Origin: Lachnospiraceae bacterium
Lineage (GTDB): Bacteria; Bacillota; Clostridia; Lachnospirales; Lachnospiraceae
DNA length: 56,552 nucleotides
Assembly: GCA_017450065.1 (NCBI GenBank)
Contig: JAFSYI010000015.1
Location: forward strand, 1-56,552
Direction of reading: 5' to 3'
Part shown: in pieces, positions 23,905 to 31,904 of the stretch
Layout of the letters: the number at the start of each line of letters is the position of its first letter
Position numbering within the stretch: position 1 is the stretch's first letter
Notes under the pieces: generated by a model
Told to the model about the DNA's origin: nothing
Seen by the model: only the letters and a program-made list of their open reading frames with translations
Databases searched by the model: none
Translations under genes and position numbers: made by a program

Positions 23905-25047
23905 ATGATAGAAAAATTAAGGAAATATCTTTTACTATTAAACGGAGTATTACATCAAAAAAAAGCAAAGAAATCAGAGAGTATTCTGATATTGTTCAGT
24001 GCTGCATTTGGAGATGCCATACTCTTTCAGGACTGTATGCGTGAATTAGTGTATAAATACCCATATGAAGGAAAAAAACGTTTAAGGATATTATGCCGAC
24101 AAAGTGTTAAAGACTTTTACATAAACTCACTTGGATTCTCCGAAAGGTATTTTTGTAAATGCACGTATACAAAGAATCTTAAAGATATTAAAAACGCAAT
24201 AAAAGAACTAGGCAGTGAATCTTATAAATCAATTTATGCTAAAGATGGTGCATTGGAAACTTGTGTGATTGTCTCAAACTTAAGGGCATCAAAAGTAATC
24301 AGAGTAACGTCCGAAGTTGAAATGAACAGTAGAAATCCAGTTAATCGCTACTTGGTAAATAAGTGTTTTACAGATACAACTATAGTGCCTATGGATACAT
24401 GGGAATTAAACAGACATGCTATATTGCTTAACAGATATGAGAACATTCAAGTCAATCCTGTTGTGTCGAATATGAAATCTGTTCTTAATCTTCATCCATA
24501 TTTTGACAACAATAAAATGTATGTAGTTATTAGTACGGATTCTTCTGCTGTATACAGAACATGGAATGCAGAAAAGATTTCTGAAATTATTCATTTTATT
24601 ACAGAGACATATGATTATGATGTAGTACTTTGCGGTACTAATGAATACACTGTTATGGATACATCTAATAGACTGATCAATCTTACCGGAAAGACATCAT
24701 TCAGTGAATGGTTTAGTATAATACAGTTTTCAAAATTGGTTATAGGAGTTGATTCAGCAGCTATTCATGTTGCTCTTTCCTTAGGAACCCCAGCAGTTGT
24801 TCTCAGAGGATACTACGAGGGTAAAAAATACTTCCCCTACCCGGTCGAAGCATGCAATGGCAATATTTGTAAATGCGTAACATCCAAAGCTGAATACAAC
24901 TGCTATCTATGTTTACAGCGAAAAAATATAATTAAGAAAAAAAATCCAATATGTTATTCACAGTGCTATAAAAAGAAAGGAATTATGAGCTGCTTAAATA
25001 ATATTAACGTTGGTCAAGTTAAAGATGCAATAAGAGAAATACTCTAA
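23905..25047 (+). CDS. GT9 heptosyltransferase-like protein with Cys-rich C-terminus, second copy
   Basis: A 380-residue GT9-family GT-B enzyme. The N-terminus ESILILFSAAFGDAILFQDCMREL has the G-D acceptor loop. The donor domain has VVLCGTNEYTVMDTSNRLINLTGKTSF in two parts and LVIGVDSAAIHVALSLGTPAV (about residues 278-298). The C-terminus carries C-x2-C-x13-C-x3-C (Cys 333, 336, 350, 354), exactly the spacing found in the gene at 17710, and ends with an LNNINV-x-QVKDAI helix like that copy's LENITVDDVIE. The two GT9 enzymes probably add successive heptoses. GGAG precedes the start. Confidence 0.82.
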   Translation: MIEKLRKYLLLLNGVLHQKKAKKSESILILFSAAFGDAILFQDCMRELVYKYPYEGKKRLRILCRQSVKDFYINSLGFSERYFCKCTYTKNLKDIKNAIKELGSESYKSIYAKDGALETCVIVSNLRASKVIRVTSEVEMNSRNPVNRYLVNKCFTDTTIVPMDTWELNRHAILLNRYENIQVNPVVSNMKSVLNLHPYFDNNKMYVVISTDSSAVYRTWNAEKISEIIHFITETYDYDVVLCGTNEYTVMDTSNRLINLTGKTSFSEWFSIIQFSKLVIGVDSAAIHVALSLGTPAVVLRGYYEGKKYFPYPVEACNGNICKCVTSKAEYNCYLCLQRKNIIKKKNPICYSQCYKKKGIMSCLNNINVGQVKDAIREIL

Positions 25048-25142
25048 ATAACAAGTAATCATCAAATCGATGACTACTTCTAAATACGTTATTGATACGA
25101 AAATGAATAATACACAAGATTGATATAGGTAACCAAATAACT

Positions 25143-25769
25143 ATGTTAACAGATTTTAATAAAGCGATTTTTTTAGATAGAGACGGAACAATAAATGTAG
25201 AAAAAAATTATCTCTATAAAGTCAGTGACTATGAATTTCTGCCCGGAGTTATAGATGCCCTAAGAATTGCGCAGGATGCAGAATATAAATTGATTATTAT
25301 TACAAACCAAAGCGGAATAGCAAAAGGATACTATACTTTGGCAGAATTCAACTATTTAAATGATTGGATGTTGGATTCTCTGGAAACTCAGGGTATACAC
25401 ATCAACAAAGTATATTATTGTCCCCATCATCCGGATGCAAAAATCCCGGAGTTTAGAGTAGATTGCGACTGCAGAAAGCCTAAATTGGGTTTGTACAATA
25501 AGGCAATAGAAGAGTTTCACCTTGATCTTAATGAGTGCTATGCTATCGGAGATAAGATCAGAGATTGCAGTATATGTGCAACAACGAACTGCCATGGCTT
25601 TTTAATTGCACAAAATGAAAAAAAAGAAATTATAAACGATGTTAAGAACGGACAGTATCGGAATGTAAAATATGCAACAAACTTAAAACAGGCTATTTTG
25701 ATGATAATGGATAGAAAATCGAAAAATATTCAATCAAGTATTCATAGCATGAACGAAAACTACAACTAA
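25143..25769 (+). CDS. gmhB: D,D-heptose 1,7-bisphosphate 7-phosphatase, stand-alone
   Basis: A HAD-superfamily phosphatase of 208 residues: nucleophile loop IFLDRDGTINVE, IIITNQSGIAKGYYT, zinc ligands CPHHPD...VDCDCRKPKLG and YAIGDKIRDCSIC. It removes the 7-phosphate from the bisphosphate, giving heptose 1-phosphate for HldE. It has a lysine-rich C-terminal extension of about 25 residues. As the last gene of the operon, beside hldE and the second gmhA, it probably serves the beta (ADP) route, while the GmhB fused to HddC serves the alpha (GDP) route. The ribosome site is weak. Confidence 0.88.
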   Translation: MLTDFNKAIFLDRDGTINVEKNYLYKVSDYEFLPGVIDALRIAQDAEYKLIIITNQSGIAKGYYTLAEFNYLNDWMLDSLETQGIHINKVYYCPHHPDAKIPEFRVDCDCRKPKLGLYNKAIEEFHLDLNECYAIGDKIRDCSICATTNCHGFLIAQNEKKEIINDVKNGQYRNVKYATNLKQAILMIMDRKSKNIQSSIHSMNENYN

Positions 25770-25821
25770 AATTCAGTGCTTTTTGATAAACTTACCTTGG
25801 TAAAACCATGATACAGCAAGC

Positions 25822-25856
25822 AAAAAGCCGTAGGATGAAACATCCTACGGCTTTTT
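25822..25856. terminator. Strong bidirectional terminator at the end of the heptose operon
   Basis: A 16-bp perfect stem (AAAAAGCCGTAGGATG, 25822-25837, with its complement at 25841-25856) and a 3-nt AAA loop, with T-tracts both ways. It ends the rightward operon and the leftward surface-protein gene at 25875-27641. Confidence 0.95.
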
Positions 25857-25874
25857 GTTTAGTAAAACATATCT

Positions 25875-27641
25875 TTAATTAACTTCTGGAACAAAAACCA
25901 AAATTACACTTGCATTATCACCAAAGGATACCTTCCAATACCTTATATGGGCAGCATCACTCGTAACTATATCAAATACTTTTGACTTAACTTCAAGTAC
26001 GTTGCCATTAATTGTAAAATATTGGTCAGGATTTGCATATGGATAATAGCTATTACCATTTGAACTAAAAGTAATATCTTTAATTCCTTCAGTCGTAGTA
26101 CCGGGATCAAATGTTAATGTTACACCTGTTTCTCCATATTGATTAACACCAAATACAGGTTCAGCTGCAAATTCGGGTGACACATCAACTCCATCGACCT
26201 TAGCAAGCTTCGGTGCAATAACTTCCGGCTCCGGTATCTCCTTCGAAAAACTCCAAGTGAAGTCAAGTGCGGGAACCTTTAAATCAGCCGGAACTGTTTG
26301 GTTATAGGATGCAACTCCTCTGAACCAGAATGCTACTGTCTGGAAAGGCTCATCACGATCTTCTTTCATTGCATACCTATAGGCTTTTGCTCCTGCATCC
26401 CATATGGTCTTATAGTTATTGGGGTTTCCTGCTACTACCTGTGTAAATGCTGCAGCCGCATCTGCATTTGCTGAGCTTGCATCGGCTTCATCACCCTCAC
26501 TTGCTGCGTCCGTTACAACCTTGAATGGAATTTCGGTAGGATTTGAATACTGTTCCTCTTCAGAAGCATCAGTTTGTTCCTCGCCTAAAGCTACGTTGAG
26601 ACCCATGTACATTCCTACTTCATCACTGTATGAGGCTTCATCTGACTCATCATTGACAAGGTAATAGGTGTCTAAGTGATTTCTGAAAGCAGTTACCCCG
26701 GCTTCGTATTTGGCTGTTTCGGCTGCTTCATAAGCATTTTCTGCTGCAATTAAAGCCGCCTGAACCAAATCTGTTGCAACTACTGCATTACCTGTGCTTT
26801 CCGTTTTAAATTGTTTAGTTTTAAACGTTGCGGTTTGCGCTATTCCATTTAAGGTCTCCGCAAAGTCATTATCACGAACAAAATGAGTGGCAAATGTCCA
26901 GATATCATCGGAAACGTATCCTTCTTCACCTTCCTGCTTATCTTCATTTAATGCATTTCGACGACTATTCCAAGCATTCGTGACTGCATCTACTGATTTG
27001 TACTCAGTCAACACGTCCGTGGCCTTCTTATCACTTAAGGTAGGAGCATCCTGAGCAGCGGGATCTTCTTCCAGATATGCGAACTTCTCGCCGCCTTTTA
27101 AAGTAGCCTGAACCGTAAGAGCAAGATCCTCGGTACCTATGTTTATTGCTTCGTACTTCACGCTCTTGTTGTCAAATGTGTTGAGACTCTCTACAGGGTC
27201 CTTACCGAAATCATCGGCTGTATACTTTGCCGTATCATTTATAAAGTATATACCGTTCTTCAGAGCATCTTGGGTAATATTCTCTAATGTGGCATATTTC
27301 TTTGCTTCTGTTCTCTTAACCAGACGCTGGGGATCGAAACCAAAGTCAAAGAGACCCGGCTCGCCGCGCTTGATATTCAGATTAGGGGTTGTGGGAACAA
27401 TTACGTTCGCATAACTTTCGTTAATGCCCACTCCGCTCTCCAGCCAGCCCTGACCTTTCACATGATATGCATTGTCATAAGGCCCGTATTCGCTGTCCCA
27501 GTTCACAAATTCCGGTTCATTGGCATAATCCTCATATCCTTCTAAAATAACCGGCTCCGGATCATTGGCAAATACGCTTGTCGACATACCCAATGTCATC
27601 GTTGCAACCAAACCGATTGCGATAATTTTCTTAGCTTTCAT
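25875..27641 (-). CDS. Secreted protein of unknown function, paralog A
   Basis: A 588-residue exported protein with an Sec signal peptide (KAKKIIAIGLVATMTLGMST followed by SVFA, cleavage near residue 25). The mature part starts with a conserved block: NWDSEYGPYDNAYHVKGQGW, ESYANVIVPTTP, GLFDFGFDPQRLVKRTEAKKY. It continues through acidic, Ala-rich sequence and a second conserved block (FTQVVAGNPNNYKTIWDAG, FQTVAFWFRGVASYNQ, VPALDFTWSFS). It has no LPXTG and no C-terminal membrane helix, so it is either secreted or held non-covalently. It is about as similar to the neighbour at 27777 as a tandem duplicate would be. I do not recognise the family; a fibre- or S-layer-like surface role is a guess. 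Confidence 0.8.
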   Translation of the reverse strand: MKAKKIIAIGLVATMTLGMSTSVFANDPEPVILEGYEDYANEPEFVNWDSEYGPYDNAYHVKGQGWLESGVGINESYANVIVPTTPNLNIKRGEPGLFDFGFDPQRLVKRTEAKKYATLENITQDALKNGIYFINDTAKYTADDFGKDPVESLNTFDNKSVKYEAINIGTEDLALTVQATLKGGEKFAYLEEDPAAQDAPTLSDKKATDVLTEYKSVDAVTNAWNSRRNALNEDKQEGEEGYVSDDIWTFATHFVRDNDFAETLNGIAQTATFKTKQFKTESTGNAVVATDLVQAALIAAENAYEAAETAKYEAGVTAFRNHLDTYYLVNDESDEASYSDEVGMYMGLNVALGEEQTDASEEEQYSNPTEIPFKVVTDAASEGDEADASSANADAAAAFTQVVAGNPNNYKTIWDAGAKAYRYAMKEDRDEPFQTVAFWFRGVASYNQTVPADLKVPALDFTWSFSKEIPEPEVIAPKLAKVDGVDVSPEFAAEPVFGVNQYGETGVTLTFDPGTTTEGIKDITFSSNGNSYYPYANPDQYFTINGNVLEVKSKVFDIVTSDAAHIRYWKVSFGDNASVILVFVPEVN

Positions 27642-27776
27642 TCATCTTCCTCCTTGAACATTATTGGTTGTTTTGTTTATAATGACCACGCCGTACTGCT
27701 GTTCAGTGTTGACGCGATATTACCTGTGTTCTGTTTTTAAGCTCATTTACTGCTCATTTTGATGTCTGTTGAACCA

Positions 27777-29393
27777 TCACTGGCGATCATCCACAAACTT
27801 ATAAATACAGGTGGAAGTTGTTCCTGCAAAGTTCACTTTCAGATATTTGGCACTTCCCATGATGTAGTCAAAGAATGCTTCATTTATTGTTAATTCTTTT
27901 CCTTCGATAGCGAAGTACTGACTGTCAATCGCACTCCAGGTCTCGGCATCCGATGTATCAGCGCATTCAACAGAAGTTACATTCGTATTAAATGCCAAAA
28001 CAATCTTACCATCTACACATGAATCCACAGTAAACTGCTGCGGGATCTCTGTAACAGCCTCTGAATTAACTGACACAAGCTTCGGAGCTTCAGGTATCGT
28101 CTGTGAGAAGCTCCATGTAAAGTCAAGAGCGGGAACTGCCAGTTCATCAGGGATCATATCATTCTCTGTTGCGATCCCTCTGAACCAGAAAGCTACAGTC
28201 TTGAAAGGCTCGGTACGGGCTCCTTCTCCTTCTGAAGGCTTCATGGCGTATCTGTAGGTCTTACTTCCTGTATCCCATATAATTGCATAGTTATCGGGAT
28301 TTCCTTCTACCACTTGAGTAAATGTTGCTGAAGCATCAATCTTGATTGCATTGTTTTCCTCCGGTACTTCGCCGTCACCTGCTGTGTCCTCTACAGCCTT
28401 GAAAGGAGTTTCTACAGATGCCGAATACTCGCCGTTCTCCACTCCCGTTGCTACATTCAGACCCATGTACATGCCTACTGCATCCTCATTGACCGGTGCC
28501 GATGCGTCAGCATCAACCTTAGTTGTCCATTCATTAAACTGCCCTTTAAAATACAGAACAGCAGTGTCTTCTTCAGCATTAAAATCTAAATCCGAAACGT
28601 CATCAAGTACTGAATTTATCAGGCTCGCTCCGGTCGCATCCTCAAACTGCGGTTTGACAAATGTACAGCTTAAAAATTCCTTTATCTGTTTCTTTTGATC
28701 ATCTGAAAAGCAAACGTCCAATGAATCAGCATCTTTTATTGCATTTCCAAAGGCTACTTCATTTTTATTAGCATCTTGGTCCTGTGCTTCTTTCCATGTG
28801 CTTCCGACAGCACCGTTATAAAGATCCATGAACCAATCCAAAGCAGCTACCGGTGCTTCCGCTGGTGCCTTCTCAAGGTACGTGAAGCTGTTTCCGCCCG
28901 ACAGACTTGCTTTGATTGTGAGTGCCAGAGGAACGGTACCTATGTTGGTGGCAGTATACCTGACACTCTTGTTGTCGTATTTATTAAGTTCCTCCTCTCC
29001 TTCCGGGGGATTTACAAAATACACACCTTTGTTAAGAGCATCATTAGTGAATGTATTCTTGTCCTTATACTTTGCCGCTTCTGTTCTCTTGACCAGTCGC
29101 TGCGGATCGAAGCCGAAATCAAACAGCCCCGGTTCACCGCGCTTTAGATCCACGGCAGGTGTTGTAGGCACTATGACATTTGCATAGCTTTCATTAATGC
29201 CTGTTCCTCCTTCCAGCCAGCCCTGCCCTTTTGCATTATATGCGTTGTCATAGGGTCCGAACTCGCTGTCCCAGTTCTCAAAGCCCGGTTCATTGTCGTA
29301 ATTATCAAATTCCGTTGTTGCGAGTACGCTCGTTGACATACCCAAGGTCATTGTCGCAACAAGACCTATTGCAATGATCTTCTTAGCCTTCAT
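27777..29393 (-). CDS. Secreted protein of unknown function, paralog B
   Basis: A 538-residue exported protein with almost the same signal peptide as paralog A and the same blocks: NWDSEFGPYDNAYNAKGQGW, ESYANVIVPTTP, GLFDFGFDPQRLVKRTEAAKY, then NKSVRYTATNIGTVPLALTI, FTQVVEGNPDNYAIIWDTG and FKTVAFWFRGIA. The middle and C-terminal parts differ from A. The NIGTVPLALTIKAS strand pattern recalls beta-sandwich domains of secreted fibre proteins, but no named domain is claimed. The leaders of A and B share a GGCGTG..ATTATA stretch and a TTCAAGGAGGA ribosome site, so the promoter region was duplicated too. Confidence 0.8.
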   Translation of the reverse strand: MKAKKIIAIGLVATMTLGMSTSVLATTEFDNYDNEPGFENWDSEFGPYDNAYNAKGQGWLEGGTGINESYANVIVPTTPAVDLKRGEPGLFDFGFDPQRLVKRTEAAKYKDKNTFTNDALNKGVYFVNPPEGEEELNKYDNKSVRYTATNIGTVPLALTIKASLSGGNSFTYLEKAPAEAPVAALDWFMDLYNGAVGSTWKEAQDQDANKNEVAFGNAIKDADSLDVCFSDDQKKQIKEFLSCTFVKPQFEDATGASLINSVLDDVSDLDFNAEEDTAVLYFKGQFNEWTTKVDADASAPVNEDAVGMYMGLNVATGVENGEYSASVETPFKAVEDTAGDGEVPEENNAIKIDASATFTQVVEGNPDNYAIIWDTGSKTYRYAMKPSEGEGARTEPFKTVAFWFRGIATENDMIPDELAVPALDFTWSFSQTIPEAPKLVSVNSEAVTEIPQQFTVDSCVDGKIVLAFNTNVTSVECADTSDAETWSAIDSQYFAIEGKELTINEAFFDYIMGSAKYLKVNFAGTTSTCIYKFVDDRQ

Positions 29394-29505
29394 TCATTCT
29401 CCTCCTTGAAGCATTTTGTTGGCAGCTATATAATAATCACGCCAAAGATCACATCCTAAGATATAAATGCCGGCGTGTTACTATCTTATCCGTACCGAGC
29501 CCGAC

Positions 29506-29537
29506 TCTGCCGATACGTGAATCGTATAACCGGCAGA
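29506..29537. other. Hairpin between the anchored protein and paralog B
   Basis: TCTGCCG-ATACG (29506-29517) pairs with CGTAT-CGGCAGA (29523-29537) with a 3-nt bulge. There is no T-run on the minus strand. It may be an attenuating or mRNA-processing structure in the leftward transcript. Confidence 0.45.
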
Positions 29538-29587
29538 CCCGGGAAGCCTGCATGTAAAACTGCAGTTAATGCTTGTGAATATTACTG

Positions 29588-30109
29588 TCATTTCTCCACG
29601 ATTATATTCAAGGTTACCCTGAGAGTGCTTAAAGTTTCCTGCTTATCATCCACGAGATGATAGATCATAACGCACTCATGAGTGCCCGCATCCAGCTTTT
29701 TGTCAAGTTTAATGTTATTTATGTCCTTACCTACGGGTATGATGGGAGACTTATATAAGACCTGTGATTCATCTTCTGCCAACACAACATCGAAGTAGAC
29801 ATCATTCGTGTTCATATCACTGTTAGCAACATATGAATCTTCCGATTCGGCGTCCCCTGTCTTGTAATGCCACTCTGTGTTCATCCTTACATTGTAATAA
29901 CCGGGCTCCACATATTCGCGATTGCCCATTTCTTCCAACACTTCATCGGCATTATCTTCGGTTATCAGGGTACTTCTCTTCTCCGGTTCCTCAGGGGTCT
30001 GCGCCGGTGTATCCTTCTTTCCTCTTAACGCCATTACTATTATTACTGCTGCCAATATGGCAATGACCGCTCCCATGATGATGAGTACAGTTTTAGTCTT
30101 CTTAGTCAC
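29588..30109 (-). CDS. Membrane-anchored extracytoplasmic protein
   Basis: A 173-residue protein with one N-terminal membrane helix (TVLIIMGAVIAILAAVIIVMAL, residues 8-29), an acidic Pro-rich linker and a beta-rich outer domain: NDVYFDVVLAEDESQVLYKS, PIIPVGKDINNIKLDKKLDAG, THECVMIYHLVDD, STLRVTLNIIVEK. I recognise this as a conserved small Firmicutes pattern found near secreted fibre-like proteins but cannot name it. It is first in the leftward group with paralogs B and A, so it may anchor or help assemble them. Confidence 0.75.
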   Translation of the reverse strand: MTKKTKTVLIIMGAVIAILAAVIIVMALRGKKDTPAQTPEEPEKRSTLITEDNADEVLEEMGNREYVEPGYYNVRMNTEWHYKTGDAESEDSYVANSDMNTNDVYFDVVLAEDESQVLYKSPIIPVGKDINNIKLDKKLDAGTHECVMIYHLVDDKQETLSTLRVTLNIIVEK

Positions 30110-30468
30110 TGCTATGCCCCTCCGGTTATTTCACACATACTGGATCATTCTGCAATTATGACCATATATATTGTGCATTAATGTCCTTTTCTTATGCAAT
30201 ATTGTGTATTTGTATTATGCAACAATATGACATTTATTGCAAGAACTTTTTACTTTTTTTATGTCTCAGTCTCGATAATACGTGATTTTAGCGTATTTAT
30301 GTGATAAGATTTATTTAGGCGTTTTTTCATTTTGAGATATATCAAGTTGCAAATTACAGATTATATAAATGTATTGTCACGTTTTGCATAAATGTCCAAA
30401 TTTTGATTGTTGCATTCGCAATAAAATGTTATACTGAATAATACGAAGTATTTTGAGGATTCGTCATA
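30110..30468. promoter_or_regulatory. Divergent intergenic region with repeated TTGCATAA-like words
   Basis: An AT-rich control region between the leftward anchored-protein gene and the rightward secreted-protein gene. TTGTGCATTAATGTCC (30171-30186) recurs as TTTTGCATAAATGTCC (30382-30397), 14/16 identical. TTATGCAATATTGT (30192-30205) recurs in part as TTATGCAACAATATGAC (30215-30231). The spacing and similarity suggest operators for one regulator acting on both directions. Confidence 0.5.
30407..30435 (+). promoter_or_regulatory. Candidate sigma-A promoter
   Basis: TTGTTG (30407-30412) and TATACT (30430-30435) with a 17-bp spacer, about 48 bp before the start codon at 30484 and overlapping the end of the repeated-word region. 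Confidence 0.6.
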
Positions 30469-30483
30469 ATGGGAGGGTTTGAT

Positions 30484-31716
30484 ATGAACAGAAAAACCAT
30501 TTGCAGGATATTAGTTTCTTCTCTTCTTCTGACGGGTGTTTTCGGGATTAACGGGTATGCTTATCAGGGTGAGCTGTATGTGGATACGTTAGAGACGGTG
30601 CCTGCAGGTGATGAAGATGTTCTGACGGAGAAAGGAAATCCGGGAAATGGAAATATAGAAGATAATGGTATGATCATATATGATGCAGTCGAACCTGTTG
30701 AATATGTTAATGGGACAGCTGATACTAATAGTGACGGAACGACCCGGAATGGCGATGGAAACGATGAGCAGGTTCCCGGGAGTGCCGCTACCGAATTACA
30801 GGAGGTGACGGGGGCTTCTTCACTGGCCGGCGAAGGTGAAGTAAATATATACTCCGGTAATATAATTGACATGGTCCTGCCCGTCATTCCCGAGAAGGCA
30901 TATGATTTCGTCATGGATCCGCAGGATATATTAAGCAGATACAGTAACTCCAGAGAAGATTACAGCAAATCCAGTATATATTTCACCAGTCACACGGGTG
31001 GTGTCCTTCACAGATCAACGTCTGACGCCGCTCTGGCGATCAACAGGAGTACCGTTCCTGTACTGCTTTCTGTGACTCTGGAAGTGGATAATCCTTATGA
31101 CTGGCCTGTCAGATTCACTGATAAGGGCTCCGTTGAGAATGATAATGAGATGAACGTCACCTTCGAGCTTGTTCCGGTAAGCTTCCATAAGTCGGAGGGT
31201 AACGCAGATGATGTTATATTGGCTGAGGGAACTGCGAGTGATCCCGGAAGTGCTTCCGGGACCGGTTCTGATAACGTTTCTGACGGTGATACTGCTTCCG
31301 GCAGTGATACCGCTTTGGGCAGTGATACCGCTTTGGGCAGTGATACCGCTTCGAATATAATAAAAGATAATGTTGTGGAAGATCTTGAAAGCCCGTTCGG
31401 AAATAAGGATATAACGGAGATCGAAGGTCACAGGATAAGCATTGATGAGAACGGCAGGGCCGAGCTTCAGATGTTTATTCCTGCGGATATTGGTAATTTC
31501 GAGAAATATGGGGATGGCTACATCTTAAAGGAGAATGCTGATTTCACATCATATGGATGGGTAGTTGAGGGTGCATGCAATACGAAGGCTGACTGGTCGG
31601 ATATCATCAGGAAAGGGAAATCCAAAGAGAATATAAATGTACACATCACCTATCAGATGAGGGCATTGACCGAAGAAGAGGCCGCCGTGATGGGTGATGA
31701 GGTGGTTATCCGGTAA
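30484..31716 (+). CDS. Secreted protein sharing a motif with paralogs A and B
   Basis: A 410-residue exported protein with a signal peptide (NRKTICRILVSSLLLTGVFG then INGYA). A long acidic, low-complexity segment precedes IIDMVLPVIPEKAYDFVMDP followed by QDIL (about residues 120-144), which aligns with VIVPTTP...GLFDFGFDPQRLV of the two leftward paralogs; SIYFTS then matches their GVYFVNP. A tract of GSDTAL repeats (31300-31353, three 18-bp units) lies near residue 275. The start at 30484 is chosen: GGGAGG lies 7 nt upstream. It has no sortase signal. Function unknown; probably the same surface system. Confidence 0.78.
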   Translation: MNRKTICRILVSSLLLTGVFGINGYAYQGELYVDTLETVPAGDEDVLTEKGNPGNGNIEDNGMIIYDAVEPVEYVNGTADTNSDGTTRNGDGNDEQVPGSAATELQEVTGASSLAGEGEVNIYSGNIIDMVLPVIPEKAYDFVMDPQDILSRYSNSREDYSKSSIYFTSHTGGVLHRSTSDAALAINRSTVPVLLSVTLEVDNPYDWPVRFTDKGSVENDNEMNVTFELVPVSFHKSEGNADDVILAEGTASDPGSASGTGSDNVSDGDTASGSDTALGSDTALGSDTASNIIKDNVVEDLESPFGNKDITEIEGHRISIDENGRAELQMFIPADIGNFEKYGDGYILKENADFTSYGWVVEGACNTKADWSDIIRKGKSKENINVHITYQMRALTEEEAAVMGDEVVIR

Positions 31717-31854
31717 TCCTCGTGAAACACAATCACAGAGCTCTTGGTACCGCAAACCATTGAATGGATAAGGTATGCTGTTTTCAATGTACAAGGCTTT
31801 GGATGACAGCAACCTTATCTCATAAGAGTGGTTAATGCCCGGAAAAAAAACTAA

Positions 31855-31886
31855 ACACAGGGACGGCATTGAAACCGTCCCTGTGT
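31855..31886. terminator. Bidirectional intrinsic terminator
   Basis: ACACAGGGACGG (31855-31866) pairs perfectly with CCGTCCCTGTGT (31875-31886) over an 8-nt loop. It lies between convergent genes 30484-31716 and 31905-33350; an A-run just before it serves the leftward transcript. Confidence 0.85.
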
Positions 31887-31904
31887 ATTCTTTTGCTGCG
31901 TATA

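Noticed and set aside
21672-25769. LPS core biosynthesis locus (Gram-negative origin)
   Set aside because: hldE, gmhA, gmhB and GT9 genes suggest it, but there are no lipid A, Kdo or waa genes and all flanking genes are of Firmicutes type; a Gram-positive heptose polysaccharide is the better reading.
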